From assembly GCF_900109175.1 (NCBI RefSeq), contig NZ_FNZE01000012.1, forward strand, positions 1 to 64,000: 64,000 nt of DNA, given 5' to 3'. Positions within the stretch are counted from its first letter, which is position 1; each line of letters opens with the position of its first letter. This DNA is from Pseudomonas linyingensis (GTDB lineage Bacteria > Pseudomonadota > Gammaproteobacteria > Pseudomonadales > Pseudomonadaceae). Below, piece by piece: positions 38,231 to 50,422 of this stretch. The translations under genes and the position numbers were made by a program. Under the pieces are notes generated by a model. That model ran no database searches, was not told the origin of the DNA, and saw nothing but the letters and a program-made list of their open reading frames with translations.

Positions 38231-38944
38231 ATGAACAAATTTTTTGTACCGGGCCTGTTACTGGTGGCCGGTCTGTATTGGTACCAGTCTCAGCCAGAGA
38301 AGTTGAAGGACGAGGTGGTCGCAACGGTAGAGCGCATCGAATCGACACTGCCAATCCAGCCTCCCCGCGGCACGGAATCTTCGAGCTGGGTGATCCACAG
38401 CACAACCACGCGCGAAGGGACAACAGCCGCAGGCCAGATTTTCTCGCCCAACCCGCAAACCCCGATTCTGTTCAAGGTCGGCTTCCTCATGGCCCAGCAC
38501 AATCACAACGGCCTAGAGCCGGAGGCCAATTTCCAGCTGATACTTTCCGAATGGCTGATGGATCGGCCGGCGCCCATGGAAATATGGGCATCGGAACCCC
38601 GCCTGTTACCAAGCATCAGTCAGAGCTCCCTGAGTAGCTGGCAAGATTTCGACATTCCGCACATTCGGCTGGATCCCAGTAAGGAATACATTGCCTGGGT
38701 CACGCTCTCCGAGCTGGGGAACCCTGCCGGAACCAGAATAGCCATTCACAACATGGGACCTAGCTACTCAGGCCCACCAGGCTCCGGTGCCAAGCCACGC
38801 TTTGACTATGCCGAGGGCCGCAGCGCCTTCTTCAGGGAGGCGAACCCCGACGGTCGCAGGGAGCACATGACTGGCTTCGCCTGGCAGACGCAGAATCGCG
38901 GGCACAACCTCCACTTCAGGATGTCTTTCGAAAGCCGCGAGTGA
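38231..38944 (+). CDS. Membrane-anchored or secreted protein, unknown
   Basis: The 237-residue product is not recognised. Residues 2-16 (NKFFVPGLLLVAGLY) are a hydrophobic N-terminal anchor or signal; the rest is soluble and predicted extracytoplasmic, with SSSWVIHSTTTREGT, a HNHNGLEPEANFQL region and a C-terminal GRGHNLHF-like strand, suggesting a beta-rich carbohydrate-binding-like fold (weak guess). ATG 38231 has AGGA five bases upstream; the open frame to 38009 is probably noncoding. GC content is visibly lower than in flanking genes. It precedes the lipoprotein gene by 64 bases. Confidence 0.65.
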   Translation: MNKFFVPGLLLVAGLYWYQSQPEKLKDEVVATVERIESTLPIQPPRGTESSSWVIHSTTTREGTTAAGQIFSPNPQTPILFKVGFLMAQHNHNGLEPEANFQLILSEWLMDRPAPMEIWASEPRLLPSISQSSLSSWQDFDIPHIRLDPSKEYIAWVTLSELGNPAGTRIAIHNMGPSYSGPPGSGAKPRFDYAEGRSAFFREANPDGRREHMTGFAWQTQNRGHNLHFRMSFESRE

Positions 38945-39008
38945 TTGCAGAGCCTGCAGCCATTTGTAGTGATCAACCCATTCCAGGCAATGTGAAAAAG
39001 GAGTTTCC

Positions 39009-39644
39009 ATGTTTATCAGACTTACCAGACCACTGATCGTCGCGGTTGCTACCCTGACCCTTGGCGGTTGCAAGGATGTCTTCCTGGGCGATAGCACACC
39101 GGATTGGGCACTGATCAACACGTCAAAAATCCAGGCCGCCGTCCGCGAAGTCGTCAAGGAGCAGAATCCGTATCCTGCGGATATCGACGACAAATATCAG
39201 GCCAAACAGCAGGAGTACTCGCGAATCAACGAACAGATCTCCGAGCTCAAGCGAAGCAGCATGCAACGCTGCATGGGCCAACAGAATGGCGCTGGTGCCA
39301 GGAGATTCGAAGGCAGCGTTCCACAAGCTATCACCTCGGTCGCCAGTCCGGAGTTACATGCGTGCATCAAGAGCATCGAAACCGATCAACTGATCCTTGA
39401 CCTGAAAGCCAAAGCGAAGACATTCACTGAACTAGAGCAGCGGCGGAGGGAGCACGACATCAAGGTTCAGAAAATCATGGATGAGACGATACGGCAAGCG
39501 GTTGCCACCTACGCAGTCAAAAACGACCTGGCCCTCATCATTACCAACGAACCCAGTATCGCCTACAACAAGGCCAATCAGGTGCTGGATGTGACCGGCG
39601 GGGTCATTACGCAAGCCCTGAGCCAGCAAGAAGCCTCGCAGTAG
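39009..39644 (+). CDS. Skp/OmpH-like lipoprotein
   Basis: The 211-residue product has a signal peptide ending in lipobox LGGC (lipid-attached Cys near residue 21). The mature part has a long helical, charged middle (residues 60-75 and 120-165) flanked by two beta-like ends: INTSKIQAAV at the start and ALIITNEPSIAYNK...LDVTGGVITQAL at the end. This is the layout of the periplasmic chaperone Skp (OmpH), whose arms are helical and whose core joins both termini. Two extra cysteines lie in the helical part. AAAGGAG precedes the ATG. Low GC like its neighbour; no known essential context such as bamA. Confidence 0.65.
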   Translation: MFIRLTRPLIVAVATLTLGGCKDVFLGDSTPDWALINTSKIQAAVREVVKEQNPYPADIDDKYQAKQQEYSRINEQISELKRSSMQRCMGQQNGAGARRFEGSVPQAITSVASPELHACIKSIETDQLILDLKAKAKTFTELEQRRREHDIKVQKIMDETIRQAVATYAVKNDLALIITNEPSIAYNKANQVLDVTGGVITQALSQQEASQ

Positions 39645-39687
39645 AGCTGATATCAGGCGTACCTGACTCCCTGCAGAGCAGCAGCGA

Positions 39688-39707
39688 AAAAGGGGGCGGA
39701 TTTATTT
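39688..39707 (-). repeat. Right inverted repeat of the insert
   Basis: Reverse complement reads AAATAAATCCGCCCCCTTTT, matching 38050-38069 at 17 of 20 positions. It lies 43 bases beyond the lipoprotein gene stop. Confidence 0.5.
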
Positions 39708-39755
39708 ATAGGTATTTTTTGAGTTATTTGTATGTCCGCTCTTGGCCGACTCCGG

Positions 39756-40220
39756 TCATTCGTAACCACCTGCTATCAACCGAAAGCCGCCATTGGCCAC
39801 CGGCAGCGCCTGGCCATTAGCCAACCCCGGCTTCGCTTCTCGTCGAAACGCCCGGAGCCAGGCCCCACTCGGAATTCTTGCTGCGCAATCCCGGCCAGCT
39901 CGTCCGCTCGCCCCTTGGTCATGTCGAGCAAATACCCCGCTCCATTGATCCTGTCGATGCTGCTCTCGGTCAGGCTGGCGAACAGGCCGCAGTCGACATC
40001 CCGATATTTGATCCACAGACGCTGGACGGATGCTCCGCCCGGTTCGGCTGATCCGGCGCAAACTATCGCAAGCCAGGTCCGCCGGCCATGCTTGCGCCGT
40101 GCGAGGCGTTTCCGCGGGCCTCGTGGCCTGTCATGGATCGGCAGGAAATTGCCGTCTGCTGCCCATATATCGGCAAGAATCCGCCGATTGGCGGCGTGCC
40201 CTTGCCTACTGATCCCCATG
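39756..40220 (-). pseudogene. Possible decayed gene, family unknown
   Basis: Two overlapping minus-strand frames together read like one damaged protein end: one gives DVDCGLFASLTESSIDRING and LLDMTKGRADELAGIAQQEF, then the other continues with GLANGQALPVANGGFRLIAG before a stop at 39756, implying a frameshift near 39830. The segment was not recognised. Composition is intermediate between the insert and the core genes. It may be the remnant of a gene broken when the insert arrived; alternatively it is noncoding. Confidence 0.3.
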
Positions 40221-40239
40221 TTAGAGCGCTTCTAGCTTC

Positions 40240-40255
40240 TGGCACGCTGCCTGCA
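40240..40255 (+). promoter_or_regulatory. Sigma-54 promoter of the TAXI-TRAP operon
   Basis: TGGCACG (40240-40246), four bases, then CTGCA (40251-40255) matches the sigma-54 consensus TGGCACG-N4-TTGCA at all but one position, with GG and GC correctly spaced. The start of transcription would fall near 40266, giving an 80-base leader before the ATG at 40345. A sigma-54 activator gene lies 2.2 kb upstream on the same strand. Confidence 0.75.
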
Positions 40256-40344
40256 ATACTCAGCACTGCACTATCCCGGCATGTGCCGGCCGCCTGGCCG
40301 CGCATCTCTGCCTGCCCATACCAATAACAAGATGGATACAGCAC

Positions 40345-41301
40345 ATGAATCTGAGCAAACGTCTTGGCCTGTTCGCTGCAGCGGCGGCTTTCACTGCCAG
40401 CACCGCGGTCCTCGCCGCACCGACCTTCATCAACGTCCTCACCGGCGGCACCAGCGGCGTCTACTACCCGGTCGGCGTGGCCCTGTCGCAGGTCTACAGC
40501 ACCGGCATCGACGGCTCGAAGACTTCGGTACAGGCGACCAAGGCTTCGGTGGAAAACCTCAACCTGCTGCAGATCGGCCGCGGCGAACTGGCCTTCGCGC
40601 TGGGCGACTCGGTGGCCGATGCCTGGGCCGGGGTCGAGGAGGCCGGTTTCAAGGCGCCGCTGAAGCGTCTGCGCGCCATCGCTGGCACCTACCCCAACTA
40701 CATCCAGATCGTCGCCAGCGAGGACTCCGGCATCAAGACCCTGGCCGACCTCAAGGGCAAGCGCATCTCCGTGGGCGCGCCGAAGTCCGGGACCGAGCTG
40801 AACGCTCGGGCGATCTTCAAGGCTGCCGGGCTGACCTACGAGGACATGGGCAAGGTCGAGTTCCTGCCTTTCGCCGAGTCGGTTGAGCTGATGAAGAACC
40901 GCCAGCTGGACGCCACCCTGCAGTCCTCGGGCCTGGGCATGGCGGCGATCCGCGACCTGTCCTCGACCATGAAGCTCAGCTATGTCGCGGTGCCGCAGGA
41001 TGTGGTGACCAAGATCGGCAACGCCGCCTATCAGCCGGGGATGATTCCGGCCGGCACCTATGACGGCCAGAGCGCCGACGTGCCGACCGTGGCGATCACC
41101 AACATCCTGGTCAGCCACGACAAGGTCTCCGACGAGGTGGCCTACCAGATGACCAAGCTGCTGTTCGACAACCTCGAGCGTCTGGGCAATGCGCACGCCG
41201 CGGCCAAGGACATCAAGCTGGAAACCGCCGCGCAGAACCTGCCGATCCCGCTGCACCCGGGCGCCGAGCGCTACTACCGGGAAGTCGGCGTCCTCAAGTA
41301 A
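40345..41301 (+). CDS. TAXI-family TRAP transporter solute-binding protein
   Basis: The 318-residue periplasmic protein has a signal peptide (cleavage after VLA at about 24) and the TAXI hallmark GGTSGVYYPVGVALSQVY near residue 34, with LGDSVADAW, SVGAPKSGTELNARA and a conserved C-terminal lobe. It binds a carboxylate for delivery to the fused permease encoded next. The ligand is unknown; glutarate, 2-oxoglutarate or another dicarboxylate is inferred from the neighbourhood. No strong ribosome site beyond a short AAGATGGATAC stretch. Confidence 0.93.
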   Translation: MNLSKRLGLFAAAAAFTASTAVLAAPTFINVLTGGTSGVYYPVGVALSQVYSTGIDGSKTSVQATKASVENLNLLQIGRGELAFALGDSVADAWAGVEEAGFKAPLKRLRAIAGTYPNYIQIVASEDSGIKTLADLKGKRISVGAPKSGTELNARAIFKAAGLTYEDMGKVEFLPFAESVELMKNRQLDATLQSSGLGMAAIRDLSSTMKLSYVAVPQDVVTKIGNAAYQPGMIPAGTYDGQSADVPTVAITNILVSHDKVSDEVAYQMTKLLFDNLERLGNAHAAAKDIKLETAAQNLPIPLHPGAERYYREVGVLK

Positions 41302-41442
41302 GCGTCCCGTTGCCGGCGCTCCCTTCCCCGCGGGGGCGCCCGGCACGTCCCGAGTGAACGCACAAGTCGCTGTCGTCGTGCACGCTGCCTTCCCGGCGGG
41401 CGTGCCCGTCAGCGCATCCCCGTTGCCGTGAGGATTACTTCG

Positions 41443-43466
41443 ATGAGCGAAAGCCAAGGCCTTTCCGCCAGTCCGAGCCAGTGGCCGAAGGCGCTGTTCG
41501 GTGTGGCGCTGCTGTTCTCCACCTACCAGATCGTCACCGCCGCCTTTCCGCTGGTCTCCAGCCAGGTGCTGCGCGCCGGCCACGTCGGCTTCCTGTTGCT
41601 GCTGGTGTTTCTCTGCTATCCGGCCCGCGGCAATGGCCGGCCGTTCCAGCCGCTGGCCTGGCTGCTGGGACTGGCCGGCATGGCCACCTTCGCCTACCAG
41701 TGGATATTCGAGGCGGACCTGATCCAGCGTTCCGGCGATCTGACCGACAGCGACATGGTCGTCGGCCTGCTGTTGATCGCCCTGGTGTTCGAGGCGGCGC
41801 GGCGGGTGATGGGTATTGCCCTGCCGCTGATCTGCGGCCTGTTCCTCGCCTACGCGCTGTTCGGCGAGCACCTGCCGGGCGACCTGGCGCACCGCGGCTA
41901 CGGTTTCGACCAGGTGGTCAACCAACTGACCTTTGGCACCGAGGGTCTGTACGGTACGCCGACCTACGTTTCGGCGACCTACATCTTCCTGTTCATCCTG
42001 TTCGGTGCCTTCCTCGAGCAGGCCGGGATGATCAAGCTGTTCACCGACTTCGCCATGGGCCTGTTCGGCCACAAGCTCGGTGGCCCGGCCAAGGTCTCGG
42101 TGTTCTCCTCGGCGCTGATGGGCACCATCACCGGCTCGGGGGTGGCCAACGTGGTCACCACCGGCCAGTTCACCATCCCGTTGATGAAGCGCTTTGGCTA
42201 CAAGCCGGCCTTCGCCGGCGGCGTCGAGGCCACCGCCAGCATGGGCAGCCAGCTGATGCCGCCGGTGATGGGTGCGGTGGCCTTCATCATGGCCGAGACC
42301 ATCAACGTGCCTTTCGTCGAGGTGGCCAAGGCGGCGCTGATCCCGGCACTGCTGTATTTCGGCTCGGTGTTCTGGATGGTCCATCTGGAAGCCAAGCGCG
42401 CCGGCCTCAAGGGTCTGCCCAAGGAGGAATGCCCGGATCCCTGGGCGGCGGTCAAGGCGCGCTGGTTCCTGCTGATTCCGCTGGGTGTGCTGATCGCCCT
42501 GCTGTTCTCCGGGCGCACGCCGATGTTCTCCGGGACCATCGGCCTGGCGCTGACCGCCATCGTCATCCTCGGCTCGGCGCTGATCCTCAAGGTCTCCTCG
42601 TTCGGCCTGCGCATGGCCTTCTGGGTCGCCCTCGGCGTGCTCTGCGCCGGCTTCTTCCAGCTTGGCATCGGGGTGATCTTCGCGGTCATCGGCCTGCTGG
42701 TGGTGGCCTGCTGGTTCGTCAAGGGTGGCCGCGACACCCTGCGCGTGTGCGTCGATGCGCTGGCCGAGGGTGCGCGCCATGCGGTGCCGGTGGGCATCGC
42801 CTGTACGCTGGTCGGGGTGATCATTGGCGTGGTGTCGCTGACTGGGGTGGCTTCCACCTTCGCCGGCTACATCCTCGACATCGGCCGCGACAACCTGCTC
42901 CTCTCGCTGGTGCTGACCATGATCACCTGCATGGTGCTGGGCATGGGCATCCCGACCATTCCCAACTACATCATCACCAGCTCGATCGCCGCGCCCGCGC
43001 TGCTCGACCTCGGCGTGCCGCTGATCGTCTCGCACATGTTCGTCTTCTACTTCGGCATCCTCGCCGACCTGACCCCGCCGGTGGCGCTGGCGGCCTTCGC
43101 CGCGGCGCCGATCGCCGGCGAGAAGGGGCTGAAGATCAGCCTGTGGGCGGTACGCATCGCGGTGGCCGGCTTCGTCGTGCCGTACATGGCGGTCTATAGC
43201 CCGGCGCTGATGCTGCAGGGCGGCAGCCTGCTGCTGACCGCCTACGTCGCCTTCAAGGCGCTGTTCGCCATCGGCCTGTGGGGCGTCGCCTCGATCGGCT
43301 ACCTGCAGCGCAAGCTGGCCTGGTGGGAACGCCTGCTGGCCTTCGTCGCCGGTGCCTGCCTGATCCTCGCCATGCCGGTGACCGACGAGATCGGCCTGGG
43401 GCTCGGCGTGCTGGTGTTGGTGCTGCACTTCTGGCGCGCCCGCGCCGGCCGTCTGGCGGTCTGTGC

Positions 43467-43470
<4 letters not shown>
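41443..43470 (+). CDS. TRAP transporter fused permease (DctQM fusion)
   Basis: The 675-residue inner-membrane protein joins a four-helix N-terminal part (residues 20-130) to the large DctM-type domain (about 135-560), including FGAFLEQAGMIKLFTDFAMG, SGVANVVTTGQFTIPLMKRFGY (in part), ASMGSQLMPPVMGAVAF and a second symmetric repeat with LGMGIPTIPNYIITS and LTPPVALAAFAAAPIA. Fused permeases are the rule for TAXI systems, which are usually Na+-driven. ATG 41443 has AGGA eight bases upstream; a GTG at 41428 is an alternative. Its stop overlaps the next start. Confidence 0.94.
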
Positions 43471-45820
<2,350 letters not shown>

Positions 45821-45821
<1 letters not shown>

Positions 45822-46105
45822 TGAAGCCGGACGAGAAGACCAACCAGCGCATGGACGAGGCCGCGCGCCGCGCGGTGCAGCGCGAGGCGCAGTCCCGCGA
45901 CGATCCGGAGCCGTCGCTGGGCCGGCGCATCGGCCAGATCGGCGTGCTCGGCTGGGCCATCGTGGTGCCGCTGCTGCTCGGCCTGTTCATCGGTCGCTGG
46001 CTGGACCGCCTGCTAGGCAGCGGGGTGCTGTTCGCCGCCGCGCTGCTGTTCCTCGGCGCCGCCCTCGGCCTGTGGTCGGCCTGGCGCTGGATGCACAAAC
46101 AATGA
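45821..46105 (+). CDS. atpQ: N-ATPase AtpQ (AtpI-like membrane protein)
   Basis: The 94-residue protein has a hydrophilic N-terminus (residues 1-35) and two hydrophobic segments (about 40-60 and 67-86) with the GLFIGRWLDRL motif of the AtpI/AtpQ-like F0F1 accessory family. Such proteins are thought to help assemble the membrane rotor or supply Mg2+. Its start overlaps the atpC stop (TGATG) and its stop overlaps the atpR start (ATGA). Confidence 0.85.
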
Positions 46106-46380
46106 TCGGCTGGCCGCTGTTACCCGTGTTCGCGCAGCTCGGCGCCGGCCTGCTGGTCGGTCTGCTGGTCGGCACCCTGCACTTCGCCTCGCTGGCGCTG
46201 AACCTGCGCCTGTTCAGCGCCGGGCGGGTGCTGCCGGCACTGGCCCTGCAGCTGCTGCGCGTGGGCCTGAGCGTGGCGCTGCTCGCCGCACTGATCCGCC
46301 TCGGCCTGGGTGTGCTGCTGGCCGGCGCGCTGGGTCTGCTGCTGGCGCGGCAACTGACGCTGCGGAGGATGCGCCCATGA
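46102..46380 (+). CDS. atpR: N-ATPase AtpR
   Basis: The 92-residue membrane protein has three hydrophobic segments and several membrane-embedded arginines (NLRLFSAGR, LQLLRVGLS, AALIRLGLG), the feature by which AtpR of N-ATPases is recognised. The role is undetermined; interaction with the c ring has been proposed. It occurs only in N-ATPase operons, so it is diagnostic here. Overlaps both neighbours by four bases. Confidence 0.85.
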   Translation: MIGWPLLPVFAQLGAGLLVGLLVGTLHFASLALNLRLFSAGRVLPALALQLLRVGLSVALLAALIRLGLGVLLAGALGLLLARQLTLRRMRP

Positions 46381-47066
46381 TGTCCTCGCCGTTGGTCAGC
46401 GAAACCCTGTTCCGCCTCGGCCCGCTGCCGATCAGCAAGGCGGTGGCGGTCACCTGGCTGCTGATGCTGGCGCTGGCCGGCGGCAGCTGGCTGCTGACCC
46501 GCCGGCTGGGCCTGCGCCCGTCGAAGGGACAAGTCCTGCTGGAGCTGCTGGTCGCTACCCTCGACGAACAGATCCGCGCCACCATGCAGGTGGCGCCTGG
46601 GCGCTACCGCGCACTGTTCGGCACGCTGTTCCTGTTCATCCTCGCCGCCAACTGGTCGGGGCTGGTCCCAGGGCTGGAACCGCCCACCGCCAACCTGGAG
46701 ACCGACGCCGTGCTGGCGCTGATCGTGCTGGTCGCCAGCATCGGCTTCGGCATCGCCAGCCAGGGTCTGCGCGGCTACCTGCGCACCTTCGCCGAGCCGA
46801 GCTGGGTGATGATTCCGCTGAACATCGTCGAGCAGCTGACCCGTACCTTCTCGCTGGTCGTGCGCCTGTTCGGCAACATCATGAGCGGCGTGTTCGTGCT
46901 CGGCATCGCCCTGTCGCTGGCCGGCCTGCTGGTGCCGATCCCGTTCATGGCCCTGGACCTGCTCACCGGGGCGATCCAGGCCTATATCTTCAGCGTGCTG
47001 GCCATGGTCTTCGTCGGCGCCGCCGTCGAGGGGCCCGCCAGCCCGCCATCCGCAAGCAAGGAGTAG
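46377..47066 (+). CDS. atpB: N-ATPase a subunit
   Basis: The 229-residue membrane subunit forms the ion half-channels. Five to six hydrophobic segments are visible and the essential arginine lies in EQLTRTFSLVVRLFGNIMSG (about residues 155-174). It is shorter than typical proteobacterial a subunits, as usual in N-ATPases. It overlaps atpR by four bases and is followed after four bases by atpE. Confidence 0.93.
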   Translation: MMSSPLVSETLFRLGPLPISKAVAVTWLLMLALAGGSWLLTRRLGLRPSKGQVLLELLVATLDEQIRATMQVAPGRYRALFGTLFLFILAANWSGLVPGLEPPTANLETDAVLALIVLVASIGFGIASQGLRGYLRTFAEPSWVMIPLNIVEQLTRTFSLVVRLFGNIMSGVFVLGIALSLAGLLVPIPFMALDLLTGAIQAYIFSVLAMVFVGAAVEGPASPPSASKE

Positions 47067-47070
47067 ACGC

Positions 47071-47319
47071 ATGGACAACCTGATTCAGATCGTCAGCATC
47101 ATCGCCGCCGCCGTGGCGGTGAGCTTCGGCGCCATCGGTCCGGCGCTCGCCGAAGGCCGCGCGGTGGCCGCGGCGATGGACGCCATCGCCCGCCAGCCGG
47201 AAGCTGCCGGCAGCCTGTCGCGGACCCTGTTCGTCGGCCTGGCGATGATCGAGACCATGGCCATCTACTGTCTGGTGGTCGCGGTGTTGCTGCTGTTCGC
47301 CAACCCCTTCGTGCACTGA
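47071..47319 (+). CDS. atpE: N-ATPase c subunit
   Basis: The 82-residue hairpin protein forms the rotor ring. The ion-binding carboxylate is Glu61 on helix 2 in AMIETMAIY, with Thr62 and Tyr66 as in Na+-binding rings. Helix 1 has a second carboxylate, Glu28 (PALAEG), where Na+ rings such as that of Ilyobacter have Gln. Two carboxylates per hairpin are typical of N-ATPase rings. The polar loop is ARQPE. Whether Na+ or H+ is carried cannot be decided from sequence. Confidence 0.95.
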   Translation: MDNLIQIVSIIAAAVAVSFGAIGPALAEGRAVAAAMDAIARQPEAAGSLSRTLFVGLAMIETMAIYCLVVAVLLLFANPFVH

Positions 47320-47329
47320 GTGACCACCG

Positions 47330-48059
47330 ATGACTCTGGACTGGTGGACCCTCGGCCTGCAGACGATCAACGTCGTCATTCTCGTCTGGCTGCTGTCGCA
47401 CTTTCTGTTCAAGCCGGTGGCGCAGATCGTCGCCGCGCGCCAGCAGGAGGCCGGGCGCCTGCTCGACGAGGCGGCCGCGACGCGGACGGCGGCCGAGGCC
47501 GAACGGCAGCAGGCCGTCGAGGCGCGCCAGGCACTGGCTGCCGAGCGCGAGGCGGGGCTCAAGGCAGTCGAGCAGGAGGTGGCGAGCACCCGTGAGCATC
47601 TGCTTGCCGAGGTGCAGCGCGAGATCGAGCAGCAGCGCGCGCAGGCCGAGGCGGCGCAGGCGGCGCAGCGCAGCAGTGCCCGCCTGCAAGCCGAGGAGCA
47701 GGCCGGTGCGCTGGCGCTGGACATCGCCGCGCACCTGCTGGCGCGCCTGCCGGACAACCTGCGGGTCACCGCCTTTCTCGACGGCCTGGTCGAGGGACTC
47801 GAGCAGCTCGCCCCGGCCGCCCGCCAGTCCCTCGTCGACGACCGTCAGGCGCTGATCCTGCGTGCGCCGCGCGCGCTCGCCGAGGACGAGTTGCAGCGTT
47901 GCCGGGCGGCCCTGCGCGGAGCCCTCGGCGACGAGCTGCGGCTGACCCCGGAGGTCGAGCCGGCGCTGATCGCCGGCCTCGAGCTGGAGGGCTCCAGCGT
48001 GGTGGTACGCAACAGTTTCCGTGCCGATCTGGCGCGCCTGCAGCGGGAGTTGAGTCGCC

Positions 48060-48079
<20 letters not shown>
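47330..48079 (+). CDS. atpF: N-ATPase b subunit with delta-like C-terminus
   Basis: The 249-residue stator subunit has one N-terminal membrane helix (about 8-28), a long charged coiled coil (about 35-130, rich in A, E, R and Q) and a C-terminal domain resembling the delta subunit ([41 protein letters not shown]). No separate atpH is present, so this protein probably serves both functions. It overlaps atpA by 20 bases. Confidence 0.9.
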
Positions 48080-49591
<1,512 letters not shown>

Positions 49592-49595
<4 letters not shown>

Positions 49596-50422
49596 GCGGG
49601 CGCCTGGCCGAGGTCGGCGAGCACCTGGCGACCACCCGTGAGCTCGGCGTGGTGGTCGGCGCCATGCGCGGCATCGCCGCGGCGCGCGTGCAGGAGGCCC
49701 GCCAGCACCTTGATGGCGTGCGCGCCTACGCCGAGACCCTGGGCACGGCGATCGGCGAGGCGCTGGCGCTGCTGCCCGAGCCGCAACGGCCGACGGCCGG
49801 CATGGGCGATCATGGCCACGGCCTGGTGCTGGCGTTTTGCGCCGAGCAGGGCTTCGTCGGCGGGTTCAACGAGCGCGTGCTGGAGGCCGCGCAGACCTGC
49901 CGCGGCACCGCCCAGCTGTGGCTGCTCGGCGAGCGCGGCGAGCTGGGCGCCCTGGAGCGCGGCCTGCAGGCGGACTGGACGGCGCCGATGGCGGTGCACC
50001 TCGACGAGGTACCAGCGCTGGCCGGGCGCCTCGTCGAGGCACTGTACGCCGGCCTCGGCACGGGCGCGGCGCAGCGGGTGACCCTGGTGCACGCCCAGCC
50101 GGGGCGGACCGAGGTGCTGGCGCGGCCACTGCTGCCGTTCGACTACTCGCGCTTTGCCGTGTCGCGCCGTGCGCAGGCACCGCACATCACCCTGGCCCCG
50201 CAGCAGCTGATCGCCGGCCTGGCCGACGAGTACCTGTACGCCGAGCTGTGCGAGGCGCTGATGCTGTCCTTCGCCGCCGAGAATGAGGCGCGCATGCAGG
50301 CGATGGTCGCCGCGCAGGGCAACGTCGAGCAGCGCCGCGGCGAGCTGCTCGCCGAATTCCGCCGGGTGCGCCAGGACGAGATCACCGAGGAGATCATCGA
50401 GCTGTCGGCGTCGCGCCTGTAG
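49592..50422 (+). CDS. atpG: N-ATPase gamma subunit
   Basis: The 276-residue rotor shaft has N- and C-terminal coiled-coil helices ([29 protein letters not shown], in part; [23 protein letters not shown]) around a Rossmann-like middle. The start is a GTG overlapping the alpha stop by four bases. Its last 29 bases overlap the end of folE2 on the other strand. It closes the atpDCQRBEFAG operon. Confidence 0.92.

Larger units (their letters stand above)
38050..39707. mobile_element. Possible inverted-repeat-bounded insert carrying two genes
   Basis: Bases 38050-38069 and 39688-39707 are inverted repeats, 17/20 matching (AAATAAATCTGCCC type). They enclose two genes of lower GC content and different codon use than the neighbours. 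A further partial copy of the motif, GGACAGATTT, lies inverted at 38086-38095. No transposase is encoded, so this would be a passive or decayed element; target duplications were not found. The call is inference from structure and composition. Confidence 0.35.
39645..40344. other. 700-base gap with AT-rich patch, gene remnant and sigma-54 promoter
   Basis: From left: the right inverted repeat (39688-39707), an AT-rich patch with a run of six T at about 39715-39720, a possible decayed minus-strand gene (39756-40220) and the sigma-54 promoter with an 80-base leader before the TRAP gene. No intact gene is supported. Confidence 0.6.

Noticed and set aside
40063-43428. A minus-strand open frame of about 1120 codons
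   Set aside because: It is antisense to the TAXI-TRAP genes and is rich in Q, H, D and G repeats typical of shadow frames.
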